Positions 22,504-31,534 of a stretch of DNA of 64,000 nucleotides are shown in pieces (within the stretch, counting starts at the first letter, position 1; each line of letters opens with the position of its first letter). A program made the translations under genes and the position numbers. Source of the stretch: Sorghum bicolor. Its lineage: Eukaryota; Streptophyta; Magnoliopsida; Poales; Poaceae. The stretch spans positions 59,762,407 through 59,826,406 of the forward strand of contig NC_012876.2 in the NCBI RefSeq assembly GCF_000003195.3, in the 5' to 3' direction. The notes beneath the pieces are model-generated. The model did no database searches, was not told where the DNA came from, and saw nothing but the letters and a program-made list of their open reading frames with translations.

Positions 22504-23006
22504 TAACTGAATCGAACCTGTTTTTAGCAGCTACTACTTCTTGGCTACCAGCTAGCTAGATCCAAAGTGGCCCCAGGTTAAAGAAAACACTATTTATCCT
22601 ACTGCAAGTTTATTATTAGCCAGCTTGCCTAAAGAACTGTCTGTTCATTGGGGATTTTGGTCTAGCGGCAAAGGAGAGGTGTGCGACGATAATACTTGGA
22701 AAAATAAACAAACACCTCTCGTATCTTTGTTTGGCACTATGCCAGTATGCATCGATTCCTCCCAATCAAATTAAACCTTGTCTTTGTTTAATTTGTTTCC
22801 TTCTTCAAATTATACATAGAGATAGAGCTTGCACTTCCTAGCTACGGAGTAGAACAGTAGTTGGTTGGATTCTAAGTTGATTGATTGCAGAGACAAGAGA
22901 AGAAGTGATGCTCGGTCTCGTGCATTCTGGCCGGATGATCAGAATTCAGAACAAGGCTGATTGATAATCAGGTGATGCAGCCCCCAGTGGAGACGAGATG
23001 TTGTAG
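22504..23006 (-). other. 3' flank of the TMKL1-like gene
   Basis: Follows the stop codon on the minus strand. It presumably holds the 3' UTR. No transposon or gene was identified. Confidence 0.45.
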
Positions 23007-25118
23007 CTAGGCGGTGGTCGGTGTGCCGGCGTCGCTCCTGCTCTCTGTGGGGCTGTACAGCGCCGACCGTGGGTGGAGGTTCTTGGGCCGGCTCTCCTCC
23101 AGCTGCCGCACCACCTCCGCCATGCTCGGCCTCGCCGCCGCCACCGGCGCGCAGCAGCCCATCGCCAGCTTCAGCGCCTGCACCAGCCCCTCCTCCGCGG
23201 GACTCACCCGCAGTCCCTTCACCACCTCCGCGTCCAGCACCTCCTCCAGCGCCGTCTCCTCCAGCACCGCCACCTTCACCACCGACGGCAGGTCCATCGC
23301 CGCCCTTGCGGCTCCACCACCTGCAGAGGACGACGACGACGATGACGGCTTCCTCCCCATGAGCAGCTCCAGTAGCAGGATCCCGAACGCGTACACGTCC
23401 GTGCGCGCGCTGCACTTCTTCATGGAGTGCAGCTCCGGCGCCTTGTACCCGTCCGCCTTGGCCGCCGCCAGCACCGCCTCCGCCGCCGCCGGCACCAGCA
23501 GCCGGTCCACCGCGTACTCCGCCAGGCGCGCCACGAAGAGGTCGTCCACCACCACGTTAGACGAGCGCACGTTCCCGTGCGCCTCGCCCTGCCCGGCGTG
23601 CAGGTACGCCAGCGCGCGCGCCGCGCCCAGCGCGATCTTGTGCCGCCGCGCCCAGGTGAGCGCCGGCCGCCCCGCCGCCGCGGGCTCTCCGCCGCCACCA
23701 GCGCCGCCGTGCAGGAGCTCCTGCAGCGTCCTGCTGCGGGGGAAGTAGTCGTACACCAGCAGCTTCTCGCCGCGCCTCCCCTGGTAGAAGGCCCTGAGCG
23801 GCACCAGGTTGTCGTGCCGCGCGCGGCCGATGCGGCGCACCACGGGCGCGCACGACGCGGCGTCCTTGCAGCTCCCCTCCCGCAGCAGCCGCAGCTCGAT
23901 GCTGCCGCCGCCGCTCGCCAGCTTCGCCTTGTACACCGTGCAGTAGCTGGCCTTGTCCACCACCTGCCCCGTCGCGTTGAGCACCTCCTCCAGCGTGAGG
24001 TGCTCGCCGCCCTCGAACACCACCAGCCTGCCCTCCGACGACGACGCGTCCTGGCCGTCGTCAACGGAGTCGAGCATCTCGTCCCGCTCCGCGTCGTCGC
24101 GCCTCCTGATCCTGCCGTCCCGCCTCCACCTCCCCTGCGCCCAGCCGATGGACACGGACGCAAGCACGACGGCGCCGGCCATGAGGCCGATGACCATCCC
24201 GGCGACGCCGCGGGAGCTGAGGCCGGACGCCGACACGCACTGGCGCAGCGGCGGGCCGCACAGCGACGGATCGTTGCCTTGGAAGGAGTCCGCCGTGAAG
24301 CGGGAGCCCGCGAAGGCCGGGGGCAGCTGGCCGGAGAAGTTGTTGTAGGACACGTTCAGCGCCTGGAGCTGCTGCTGCTGGGTCGTCGCCATCCCGGCGA
24401 GGGCCTCCGGGATGGGCCCCTCCAAGCGGTTGCCGCCCAGGTCGAGGCGCTGGAGTCCTCGGAACGCGGTGAGGAATGTCGGGAAGCCGCCGGAGAAACG
24501 GTTGGCGCCGAGGTCAAGGACGCGGAGGCGGTCGCAGGTGGTGTTGGGCCCGGCGGGCGCCGGGACGGCCCCAGTGAAAGCGTTGCCGTGGAGACGGAGC
24601 TCGGTGACGCGGTCGCAGAGGTTCCATATGGAGGGTGGCAGGGTCCCCGTGAGGCGGTTGCCGGCGAGGTCGAGCGCGGAGAGCGCGGGCGCGTTGCCGA
24701 GCTCGAGCGGGACGGGGCCGGACAGGGCGTTGGCGGCGAGGTAGACGGAGTCGAGCGCGGAGAAGGCGCCGAGGTCCGGTGGGAGGCGGCCGGCGAGCGC
24801 GGCGGCGGGGAGGCGGATGGAGACGAGGAGGAGGGCCGGGTCGGAGGCGAGCGACAGGTTGGCGCGCGTGGAGGAGGAAGAGGAGGAGGAGGCGTCGCAG
24901 CGGAGGGGCCGGCCGTCGGGCGTGGCCCAGCGGAGCCCCCGCCAGAGGCAGAGCGGCGTGGAGGCGTTCCAGGTGGCGAGCTCCGCGTTGGGCCGCTGCC
25001 CCTGCAGCGCCGGCTTGATCTTGGTGAGGAGCAGCGCCACGTCGGGGTTGGTGGAGGGCGAGGCCAGCGGCACCGCGGCGGCCAAGCAGAGGAGGAGGAA
25101 GGGTAGGCAAGGATGCAT
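23007..25118 (-). CDS. TMKL1: Leucine-rich-repeat receptor-like pseudokinase, TMKL1 type
   Basis: A single continuous frame of 703 residues. Signal peptide 1-20; an LRR N-terminal cap (DVALLLTKIKPAL, WNASTPLCLWRGLRW) at 26-64; about six LRRs at 97-275; a membrane helix at 304-326 followed by basic stop-transfer residues; a kinase-like domain about 378-660. Sequence features match Arabidopsis TMKL1: LRLLREG, RAFYQGRRGEKLL, GYKAPELHSMKKC, LKLAMGCCAPV and the C-terminal ALYSPTESRSDA. Catalytic residues are missing. The VAIK lysine is Arg410, the HRD motif is HGN at 514-516, and DFG is replaced by AEY at 533-535. It is expected to be a plasma-membrane receptor without phosphotransfer activity, acting by scaffolding. 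Ala/Ser homopolymers add length relative to the Arabidopsis protein. Confidence 0.92.
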   Translation of the reverse strand: MHPCLPFLLLCLAAAVPLASPSTNPDVALLLTKIKPALQGQRPNAELATWNASTPLCLWRGLRWATPDGRPLRCDASSSSSSSTRANLSLASDPALLLVSIRLPAAALAGRLPPDLGAFSALDSVYLAANALSGPVPLELGNAPALSALDLAGNRLTGTLPPSIWNLCDRVTELRLHGNAFTGAVPAPAGPNTTCDRLRVLDLGANRFSGGFPTFLTAFRGLQRLDLGGNRLEGPIPEALAGMATTQQQQLQALNVSYNNFSGQLPPAFAGSRFTADSFQGNDPSLCGPPLRQCVSASGLSSRGVAGMVIGLMAGAVVLASVSIGWAQGRWRRDGRIRRRDDAERDEMLDSVDDGQDASSSEGRLVVFEGGEHLTLEEVLNATGQVVDKASYCTVYKAKLASGGGSIELRLLREGSCKDAASCAPVVRRIGRARHDNLVPLRAFYQGRRGEKLLVYDYFPRSRTLQELLHGGAGGGGEPAAAGRPALTWARRHKIALGAARALAYLHAGQGEAHGNVRSSNVVVDDLFVARLAEYAVDRLLVPAAAEAVLAAAKADGYKAPELHSMKKCSARTDVYAFGILLLELLMGRKPSSSSSSSAGGGAARAAMDLPSVVKVAVLEETALEEVLDAEVVKGLRVSPAEEGLVQALKLAMGCCAPVAAARPSMAEVVRQLEESRPKNLHPRSALYSPTESRSDAGTPTTA

Positions 25119-25905
25119 CGAGGTCGGCCGGCCTGCCTGGGGGGCCTCGAGGAAGGTCTGGAAGGACTGTAGAGGCTAGCAGCTCGAGCTCGCGGAGTGA
25201 TGAGAGTGAGGAAGGAGTGAGCTCCTCCTAGTGCTCTCAAGCCTCAAGTGGAGTGGAGTGGAGTGGAGTGAAGTACAAGGAGAGTTTGATTTGAGGAAGA
25301 GCTCAGGCTCGCTCGTGCGATGCAATGAAATGCAATGAGAAATGGGTGGTTGGGTCCCTCTCGCTTTCCTTTTGTCTACTGTGGCCATGTCGCACCGCAG
25401 CAACAGCAACACGACACGAAAAGAAGAAGGGACGTACAGGAACAAAAGCAAGGCGGCAAGGAAGGCAGATGTGAAATGGAAACTGTGGGGTGCAGCCGTA
25501 CTTGCATTGCATATTTTGCATACAGTAGCATTTCCATAATTCCATCGCGCATTGCAAATTGTCAGCAATGAACTTTAGGCGCTAGGAGCTGGGGGAGTAC
25601 GTGTGCACGGTAGATTTGAAATCGAACGGAGAGTAGTACGTATCTGCCGTATACGGTACCACACGTACGTACGTATACGTACGTCCTGTAGTTAATTCGG
25701 CGCTCTGGAGGCAGCAGGACGCGCGCGTGAGTGGCAGCAGGCACAGTGACAGGCGAGTGTGCCTGTCTACTAGTGTGTGCGAGCAGCCAGCTCAGCTCAA
25801 GCTGCAGTTTGCAGAGGGACAGGGCCAATGGGCCATTTCTTTCTCATCCGTTTCTTGAGCGGCAAGTTCTAATTACACCCACCGTACTCCTCGACACACC
25901 ATTTG
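25119..25905 (-). promoter_or_regulatory. 5' flank of the TMKL1-like gene
   Basis: Region upstream of the minus-strand start. A short pentamer array (GGAGT repeated about four times, 25252-25270) lies in the presumed leader. Palindromic ACGT words (ACGTACGTACGTATACGTACG, 25664-25684) lie about 550 bases upstream; ACGT is the core of bZIP-binding sites, but function is not shown. TATA position was not fixed. Confidence 0.35.
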
Positions 25906-26105
25906 TAGGAACTAAAAAATTTTCAAGATTTTTCGTTACATCAAATCTTATAGTATATATATATATATAAAGCATTAAATATAGATAAAAATAAAAATTA
26001 ATTACATAGTTTACTTGTAAATCGCGAGATAAATCTTTTGAACCTAAATAGTTCATGATTTAAATTGTACAATTAATTAGTCTATGACCCGGGTCTTCAC
26101 AATAT
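25906..26105. mobile_element. Degenerate family-1 MITE
   Basis: Begins GGAACTAAAAAATTTTCAAG and continues through ATCGCGAGATAAATCTTTTG, then decays. A perfect 14-bp palindrome AAGACCCGGGTCTT follows at about 26142-26155, and the word GACCCGGGTCTT also occurs at 26087. Confidence 0.55.
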
Positions 26106-26919
26106 TTTGAGCCTAGTTAGTCTCACAATGTAAAGACCCGGGTCTTATCTTCGCAGTAAATGCATGGACCCAACATAGGAACGCCCATTGTCGACGCTCT
26201 TATAGATTTTCTACATGTTGAAACCAACCTATTGTTCACATATGAGCAGAGAATTTTTATAAATCTTGGTTGTTTAACATGTTTTCTACATAAAACTTAT
26301 CTAGTATAACTTTCTCATATAATTTGTTTTACACAAAATTTTCAATCTGAAAACTTTGTTCATGGTATCTATATATAGAAAAAAATGTAGGCTAATATAA
26401 AAAACAAAGGAAAAACAAGGAAATAAAAATATAAAAGAAAAAGAAAAGAAAAGAGAGTGTTTATGGAGATCAAGAAGGTGAGGGGGGATGCACCTGGACC
26501 ACGTTAGGAGCAGTAAAACTGTTTGCACCCGAGCAAACAATCACGAGATTGGAATTCGGGATGATATAACGGGCTTCTTCTTCTCTTTCTCCTGTTTTCA
26601 CTTTATATTCCTCTTTTCTTTCTTTGTCTTTTTATAAAGAAGGTTTTTTTTTGAATGAATAAAAAATGTTTTAGGAGGGAGGAGGAAGCTCTTGGGGCTC
26701 CATTTGTATAATAACTTTATTGTCCGACTTCTTATTCATTGCCATGTCCTCTACTATCCTATTGGCCGATGGATACACGTATCCGTGCGATTTGGTCGAT
26801 TTTACAAGTGCTGAAGAAATGGGATTGAGATAGGGAGGTTGTTGGAGAACAATTTTCTAATCTTGTCCTAAAAAAGTCTAAAGTGAGAGTGGATTTTGCA
26901 AACTTTTGAGATGCTCTTA
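26106..26919. other. Intergenic, AT rich, no gene recognised
   Basis: AT-rich DNA with a purine-rich run (26395-26458). No coding or transposon signature that I can support. Confidence 0.5.
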
Positions 26920-27146
26920 GACCTTGTTTAGTTCGCGAAATTTTTTGGCTTTGGCTAATGTAGCACTTTTGTTTATATTTGACAATTATTTTCCAATCAT
27001 AGGCTAACTAGGTTCAAAAGATTCGTCTCGCAAATTACAGTCAAACTGCAGTTTTTATTTTTGTTTATATTTAATGTTTTATGCATGCGTCTAAAGATTC
27101 GATGTGATGGTGAATCTTGAAAAAATTTGAGAACTAAACTAGACCC
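26920..27146. mobile_element. Family-1 MITE
   Basis: Ends GACCTTGTTTAGTTCGCG and GAGAACTAAACTAGACCC. Interior includes AGATTCGTCTCGCAAATTAC and ATGCATGCGTCTAAAGATTC. Confidence 0.75.
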
Positions 27147-27447
27147 TAGATAGTAAAAGAATATGCTATAGCTTTAGGATCAGCTATAGCCTTTTTTAGC
27201 AGTTCCCTATAAACTTTAGGTGGTCCTAACATAAAATCTAGTTTACAGTTGCAGAAGAAAATAATAAATACGCCAAAATAAGCTGGCTACGGATTACGGA
27301 AGCTTGGGAGACAAGGATCATGTTGGCTTTTGAGTTTAGACTGCACGAGCTTATATAAGCTGGATTAGGGCATTCACAATGCAGACTCTATCATAGAGTC
27401 TAAAGTTATTTATTACCTCGAACAATGTGGACTTGGAGTCTAAATAA

Positions 27448-28880
27448 GGGCAGTCCCAATGGTAGAAACTAGACACGGTTTCTATAACGGCCACGTCAAC
27501 AAAAAATTATGTGTAGAAACTATCTTCCACAATGGTAGTGTCTTGAAGTAATAAATATTAGGCCCTGTTTAGTTCCCCACCTAAAATTTTTTCATCCATC
27601 CCATCGAATCTTTAGACACATGTATGGAACATTAAATGTAGATAAAAAATAAACTAAATACACAGTTTAGTTAAGAATCGCGAGACGAATCTTTTAAGCC
27701 TAGTTACTCCATGATTAGCCTTAAGTGCTACAGTAACCCACATATGCTAATGACAGATTAATTATGCTTAATAAATTTGTCTTGCAGTTTCCTGACGAGT
27801 TATGTAATTTGTTTTTTTATTAGTTTCTAAAAACCCCTCCCGACATCCTTCCGACACATCCGATGTGACACCCTAAAAATTTTCGTTTCCAATCTAAACA
27901 GGCCCTTAGTCTATTTTCTCTTTCCACCTTATCTTTTTCTCCATCTCGGATGCTCATCCGTTCGTTCCTACTGGCCAAACCTCAAGCACGACGACGAGCA
28001 GCACATTACCAACCAAAAGGACTAGCACACGAGCTTGCAAGCGGCAGCGCAGACGAGCGAGGCGAGCAGATGCAAAGGCCAAGCATGGAGGCGCGGGCGA
28101 GCGCACATAGCTCCGGGCCTCTGGCTAGCAGATGCGGCGGGGCAAGCGGCTCTGATGGCAGCATGCGGGCGAAGCAGTTCCTATGGCGGCGCGTGAGCAA
28201 GGCACTCCGGTGGGTTCCTGCGGCGGCGCGCGTGGTCGGGGGCCAGCACAGTGGCTTCGGTGAGTTTCCGCAGCAGCGCGGCGTCGCATGCGAGCAAAGC
28301 GGCTCCGACGTGTTCCCGCGGTCGCGTGCGTGGTGCGAGGCGGCGGCGTCGAGTTCTGGTCGTGGCACGCGCATGGCGGTGCTCCATTGAGGCGGCTCCG
28401 ACGATTTTCTGTGGCGGCGCACGTGAGCAAAGTGACTCCGAGGTGTTCCTACGGCGGTGCGCTCGGGCGAGAAGGCTCCGACGAGTTTTGTCTATGGCGT
28501 GTGCGGGCACGGGGCGAGCGCGGTGGCTTCGGCGAGTGGACATGGCATCCGGGCAAGAGCACGAGCGGCGTGAGTACGCGGCCAACGCGCTCGGCGTGTC
28601 CGAGCGAGGACGCGGCTGGGCTCGAGCAGCGGCAGAACCTGGCCGGTGCGGGCTCTCGCGGCGCGGCGACAGTAGAAACCACCGGTTTCTTCCCAAGGGC
28701 GATTTCGTCGTTTCTTGGTGCGTTGGGGCGAGGGTAGACGTGGTTTCTCCTCGGAGAAACGGTTTCTTCTAATTTGATTCTCTTTCCTCATTAATTGACC
28801 TGCCATGTCACCATATTTGGCTACGTGGCATCTCATTTAATAGAGATAGAAACCACTATTATTGCCCATCGGGACTGCCC
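27448..28880. mobile_element. Non-autonomous Harbinger-family element with GC-rich filler
   Basis: Ends GGGCAGTCCCAATGG (27448) and CATCGGGACTGCCC (ending 28880), flanked by TAA (27445-27447 and 28881-28883). The right 200-250 bases (CTTTCCTCATTAATT, TAATAGAGATAGAAACCACT) are clearly homologous to the right end of the autonomous element at 29013-34063, so this is a deletion or capture derivative of the same family. The GC-rich interior (27950-28750) has degenerate repeats of a motif like GGCTCCGACGTGTTCC. The overlapping open frames there on both strands are low-complexity and not accepted as genes. Confidence 0.75.
27561..27905. mobile_element. Tourist-like MITE (family 2), innermost insertion
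   Basis: Ends GGCCCTGTTTAGTTCCCC (27561) and CAATCTAAACAGGCCC (ending about 27905), TTA at 27558-27560 and 27906-27908. Nearly the same sequence as 4069-4412. It sits inside the 1433-bp element. Confidence 0.85.
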
Positions 28881-29672
28881 TAAGACTTGGAGTCTTATTT
28901 TTTCTACCTCTTTCTTCAATAAATATGCTGCCACATCAGCAAAATACCATAAATAATATGTAATTAAGTGTCTTGGACTCTGTGATAGAGTCTTGCATTG
29001 TGAGTGCCCTTAGGGCAGTCCCAATGGGTAGTTTCTTAGGACAGTTTCCAAGAGAGAATTAAAACAATTAATGTACTATAGAAACTATCGTTCCCAATGC
29101 ATGATTTCTACAATAATTGCTATACAAGAGGTGACTTAAATGCAACACAAAAAAACAATAGATCAACTGTGGCAAGCAACAGTATAGCCTGATTGCTTTT
29201 GTACCTCAACAGATCAAATATCTCGTAAGTCACAACAAAATTACAGGAATACAGTACTCTGCTTGTGCTGCACATATAGTTTCCAGAATCATATATTCAT
29301 AATCATACCAATCCAGAAACTTAAAAGATAAATAGGCTGCAACATCTGGTTTCATCACCAGGTTGCGCATGCAACAAAACAGTTCAAAAGTATCATCTCA
29401 GATATAAAACTAAAGTTCATGATATAAGAACAGGTTGCAAAAATCTCAGATAGTCCAACATTGCACAGCATCATCTCAGATAGTTCACAAGTCCACCTGA
29501 AGCCATCAGGTTGCAAAAATCCTCCACAAACCACAGCATTATCTACAAGTGCAAAAAAAAATTAGAACATAGACTCATACTCAAAAAAAAATAAAAAATA
29601 GATGGTACTAGTGTTCAGACTTGCATTAAAAAAAGCAATACAAGTTGAGGGCAGATTAGCCATTCTCATACC

Positions 29673-31086
29673 CTAATTATTTTGCCTATATGAATTCCCA
29701 AACTTTTGCCAAATACGATCAATCAAATCAGATTGAAGTTGTCTATATGCTTGGCGATCATGTAAGGCGGTATTTCTGTTAATTACATCTTCCATCTCTG
29801 GGTTTTCTCCATGAGTTATTATAGCTTCTTGAACAGTATATGTGCTGCCTTCCTCATTCAAATCAAGTGGAACCTGCTCTATATCTTTCTCATCTTCAAT
29901 TATCATGTTGTGGAGAATTATACAAGCAAGCATGATATCCTGAAGATCTCCTTGCTCGTAGAGACGTGCTGGTCGACGTAAAATACAAAAGCGAGACTGT
30001 AAAATGCCAAAGGCGCATTCAACATCCTTCCTTGCCCCTTCTTGCTTCTCAGCAAAAAGTTTATGTTCCTCAGATTGTGGCTGACGTATAGACTTAACAA
30101 AAACAGGCCACTCAGGATATATGCCGTCTGCTAGGTAATAACCAATATTATATTGTCTTCCGTTGATAGAATACTGCACCTGAGGAGCTTCTCCTCTCAG
30201 CTGCTCGACAAACAAATGTGATTGGTTAAGAACGTTGATATCATTGTTCGATCCAGCAACACCAAAGAAGGCGTGCCATATCCAACGATCGTGCGAAGCT
30301 ACTGCCTCTAGAATGACTGTAGGCACACCATGATCACCGCGGGTATACATACCCTTCCACGCATAAGGACATTTTTCCCAATGCCAATGCATACAGTCAA
30401 TGCTGCCTAGCATGCCAGGGAACCCACGACGCTCACCAATCTCCATTAAGCGTTCAAAATCTTGTACTGTTGGCCGCCTCAAATATTGCGCCCCAAATAT
30501 TTCTTTCACTCCCTTCACAAATAACTTCAAACACTCTACTGCGGTACTTTCACCAATCTTAATATACTCATCAAGCTGGTCTGCTGGGCTCCCATTTGCT
30601 AGCTGCCTTATAGCAGCAGTGCATTTTTTGGATTGGCGATAGGCCAGGACGATTAGTAGCATCAAATCTTATGCATTTTTGGATTGGCGATAGGCCAGGA
30701 CGATTAGTAGCATCAAATCTTAAGGTGAAAAATGGATTCCACTCACTGAGGGCATCGACAATGCGTAGAAACAGGGGCCTTCTCATTCTAAACCTTCTAC
30801 GAAAGATTGTAGAATTATAGATAGGGTTCTGCGTGAAATAGTCCTCCATAAGCCGCTGATTGGCTTCTTCTCGAGGCCTTGCAACATACCTCCTTGGACC
30901 ACTGATGTGTCTCCTCCCTTCTTCTAGTGCTTCAATATCATTCTTTAGTTCTGCAACCATTTCATCTTGCAGGTCTTCTAATACATCTTGCTCCGCTTCA
31001 AATTCCTCAAGTGTGTACAAATCTTCTGGGTCTATGCCGCCTTCCTCGTCATGAGGTTCAGTATCAGATGGTGGTTGCTGAGACAT
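29673..31086 (-). pseudogene. Harbinger transposase (DDE_Tnp_4 / plant transposon protein), frameshifted
   Basis: The N-terminal 150 codons read from 31086 (acidic start MSQQPPSDTEPHDEEGG, then YFTQNPIYNSTIFRRRFRMR and LFLRIVDAL). The C-terminal catalytic part reads in another frame to the stop at 29673. Catalytic-domain signatures are present: GMLGSIDCMHWHWEKCP with the first Asp, AVASHDRWIWHAFFGVAGSNNDINVL, GYYLADGIYPEW with the second Asp, RKDVECAFGILQSRF with the Glu, and IILHNMIIEDE. The frame is lost at a 51-bp direct duplication (30620-30671 and 30672-30722). The duplication alone is in frame, but one copy has six T instead of five on the plus strand, shifting the frame by one. Function: cut-and-paste transposition at TTA. 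Confidence 0.9.
30620..30722. repeat. 51/52-bp tandem duplication inside the transposase gene
   Basis: Copies at 30620-30671 (52 bases, six T after GCA) and 30672-30722 (51 bases, five T) are otherwise identical. The five-T form keeps the conserved reading SPIQKCTAAIRQL; the six-T form breaks it. Confidence 0.95.
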
Positions 31087-31534
31087 TAGGAGTAGGCAGA
31101 GAGAGAACTAGAGATGGAGTAGGCAGAGAGAGAACTAGAGATGGAGGGTAGTCCTGGACGTGCAGTCCATATATACACACACTAGAGGCACAACATCGTG
31201 GGCTGTTCACACCACAGATGTAGTTTCAGTTTCACACCAATTAGTGCATTCACACAAATAGTACAGTTTTCACACCAAGAGGCAGTGGTCTGTGTTCACA
31301 CTATTTTTTCAGTTTCTAGAAATGTAGTGGGCTGTGTTCACACTCTTTTCAGTTTCTAGAGATGTAGTGGGCAGTGCTAATTTTACAGATAACAAGTACT
31401 AATAAATATTGCAGTTTCACATCGAAAAGAGAAAATACCTTAATTAGTATTTAAAAATAGTATTTAGAAAATACCTTAATTATCAGTAGCAAATAAGGCC
31501 AACCTCATACTCTCTAGTGCTTTCTCCCTCTCAG
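31087..31534. other. Harbinger spacer between the two genes
   Basis: Internal to the transposon. A 21-bp tandem (GGAGTAGGCAGAGAGAGAACT) near 31089-31135 and repeats of TTCACACCA and CAGTTTCTAGA/ATGTAGTGGGC motifs (31208-31375) suggest the promoter or leader region of the transposase gene. Confidence 0.5.

Larger units (their letters stand above)
27368..29009. mobile_element. Outer MITE of a nested stack (GGGCATTCACAATGCA ends)
   Basis: Ends GGGCATTCACAATGCAGACT (27368) and TCTTGCATTGTGAGTGCCC (ending 29009), with subterminal ACTCTATCATAGAGTC and ACTCTGTGATAGAGTC. TTA flanks both sides (27365-27367 and 29010-29012). The element's own sequence totals only about 205 bases; the rest is the 1433-bp insertion at 27448-28880. 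Confidence 0.8.

Noticed and set aside
23427..25106. 559-codon plus-strand frame opposite the TMKL1 gene
   Set aside because: Antisense shadow of a GC-rich gene with low-complexity composition and no domain.
27950..28772. Overlapping frames of 100-173 codons on both strands
   Set aside because: GC-rich repetitive filler of a non-autonomous Harbinger element; no domain.
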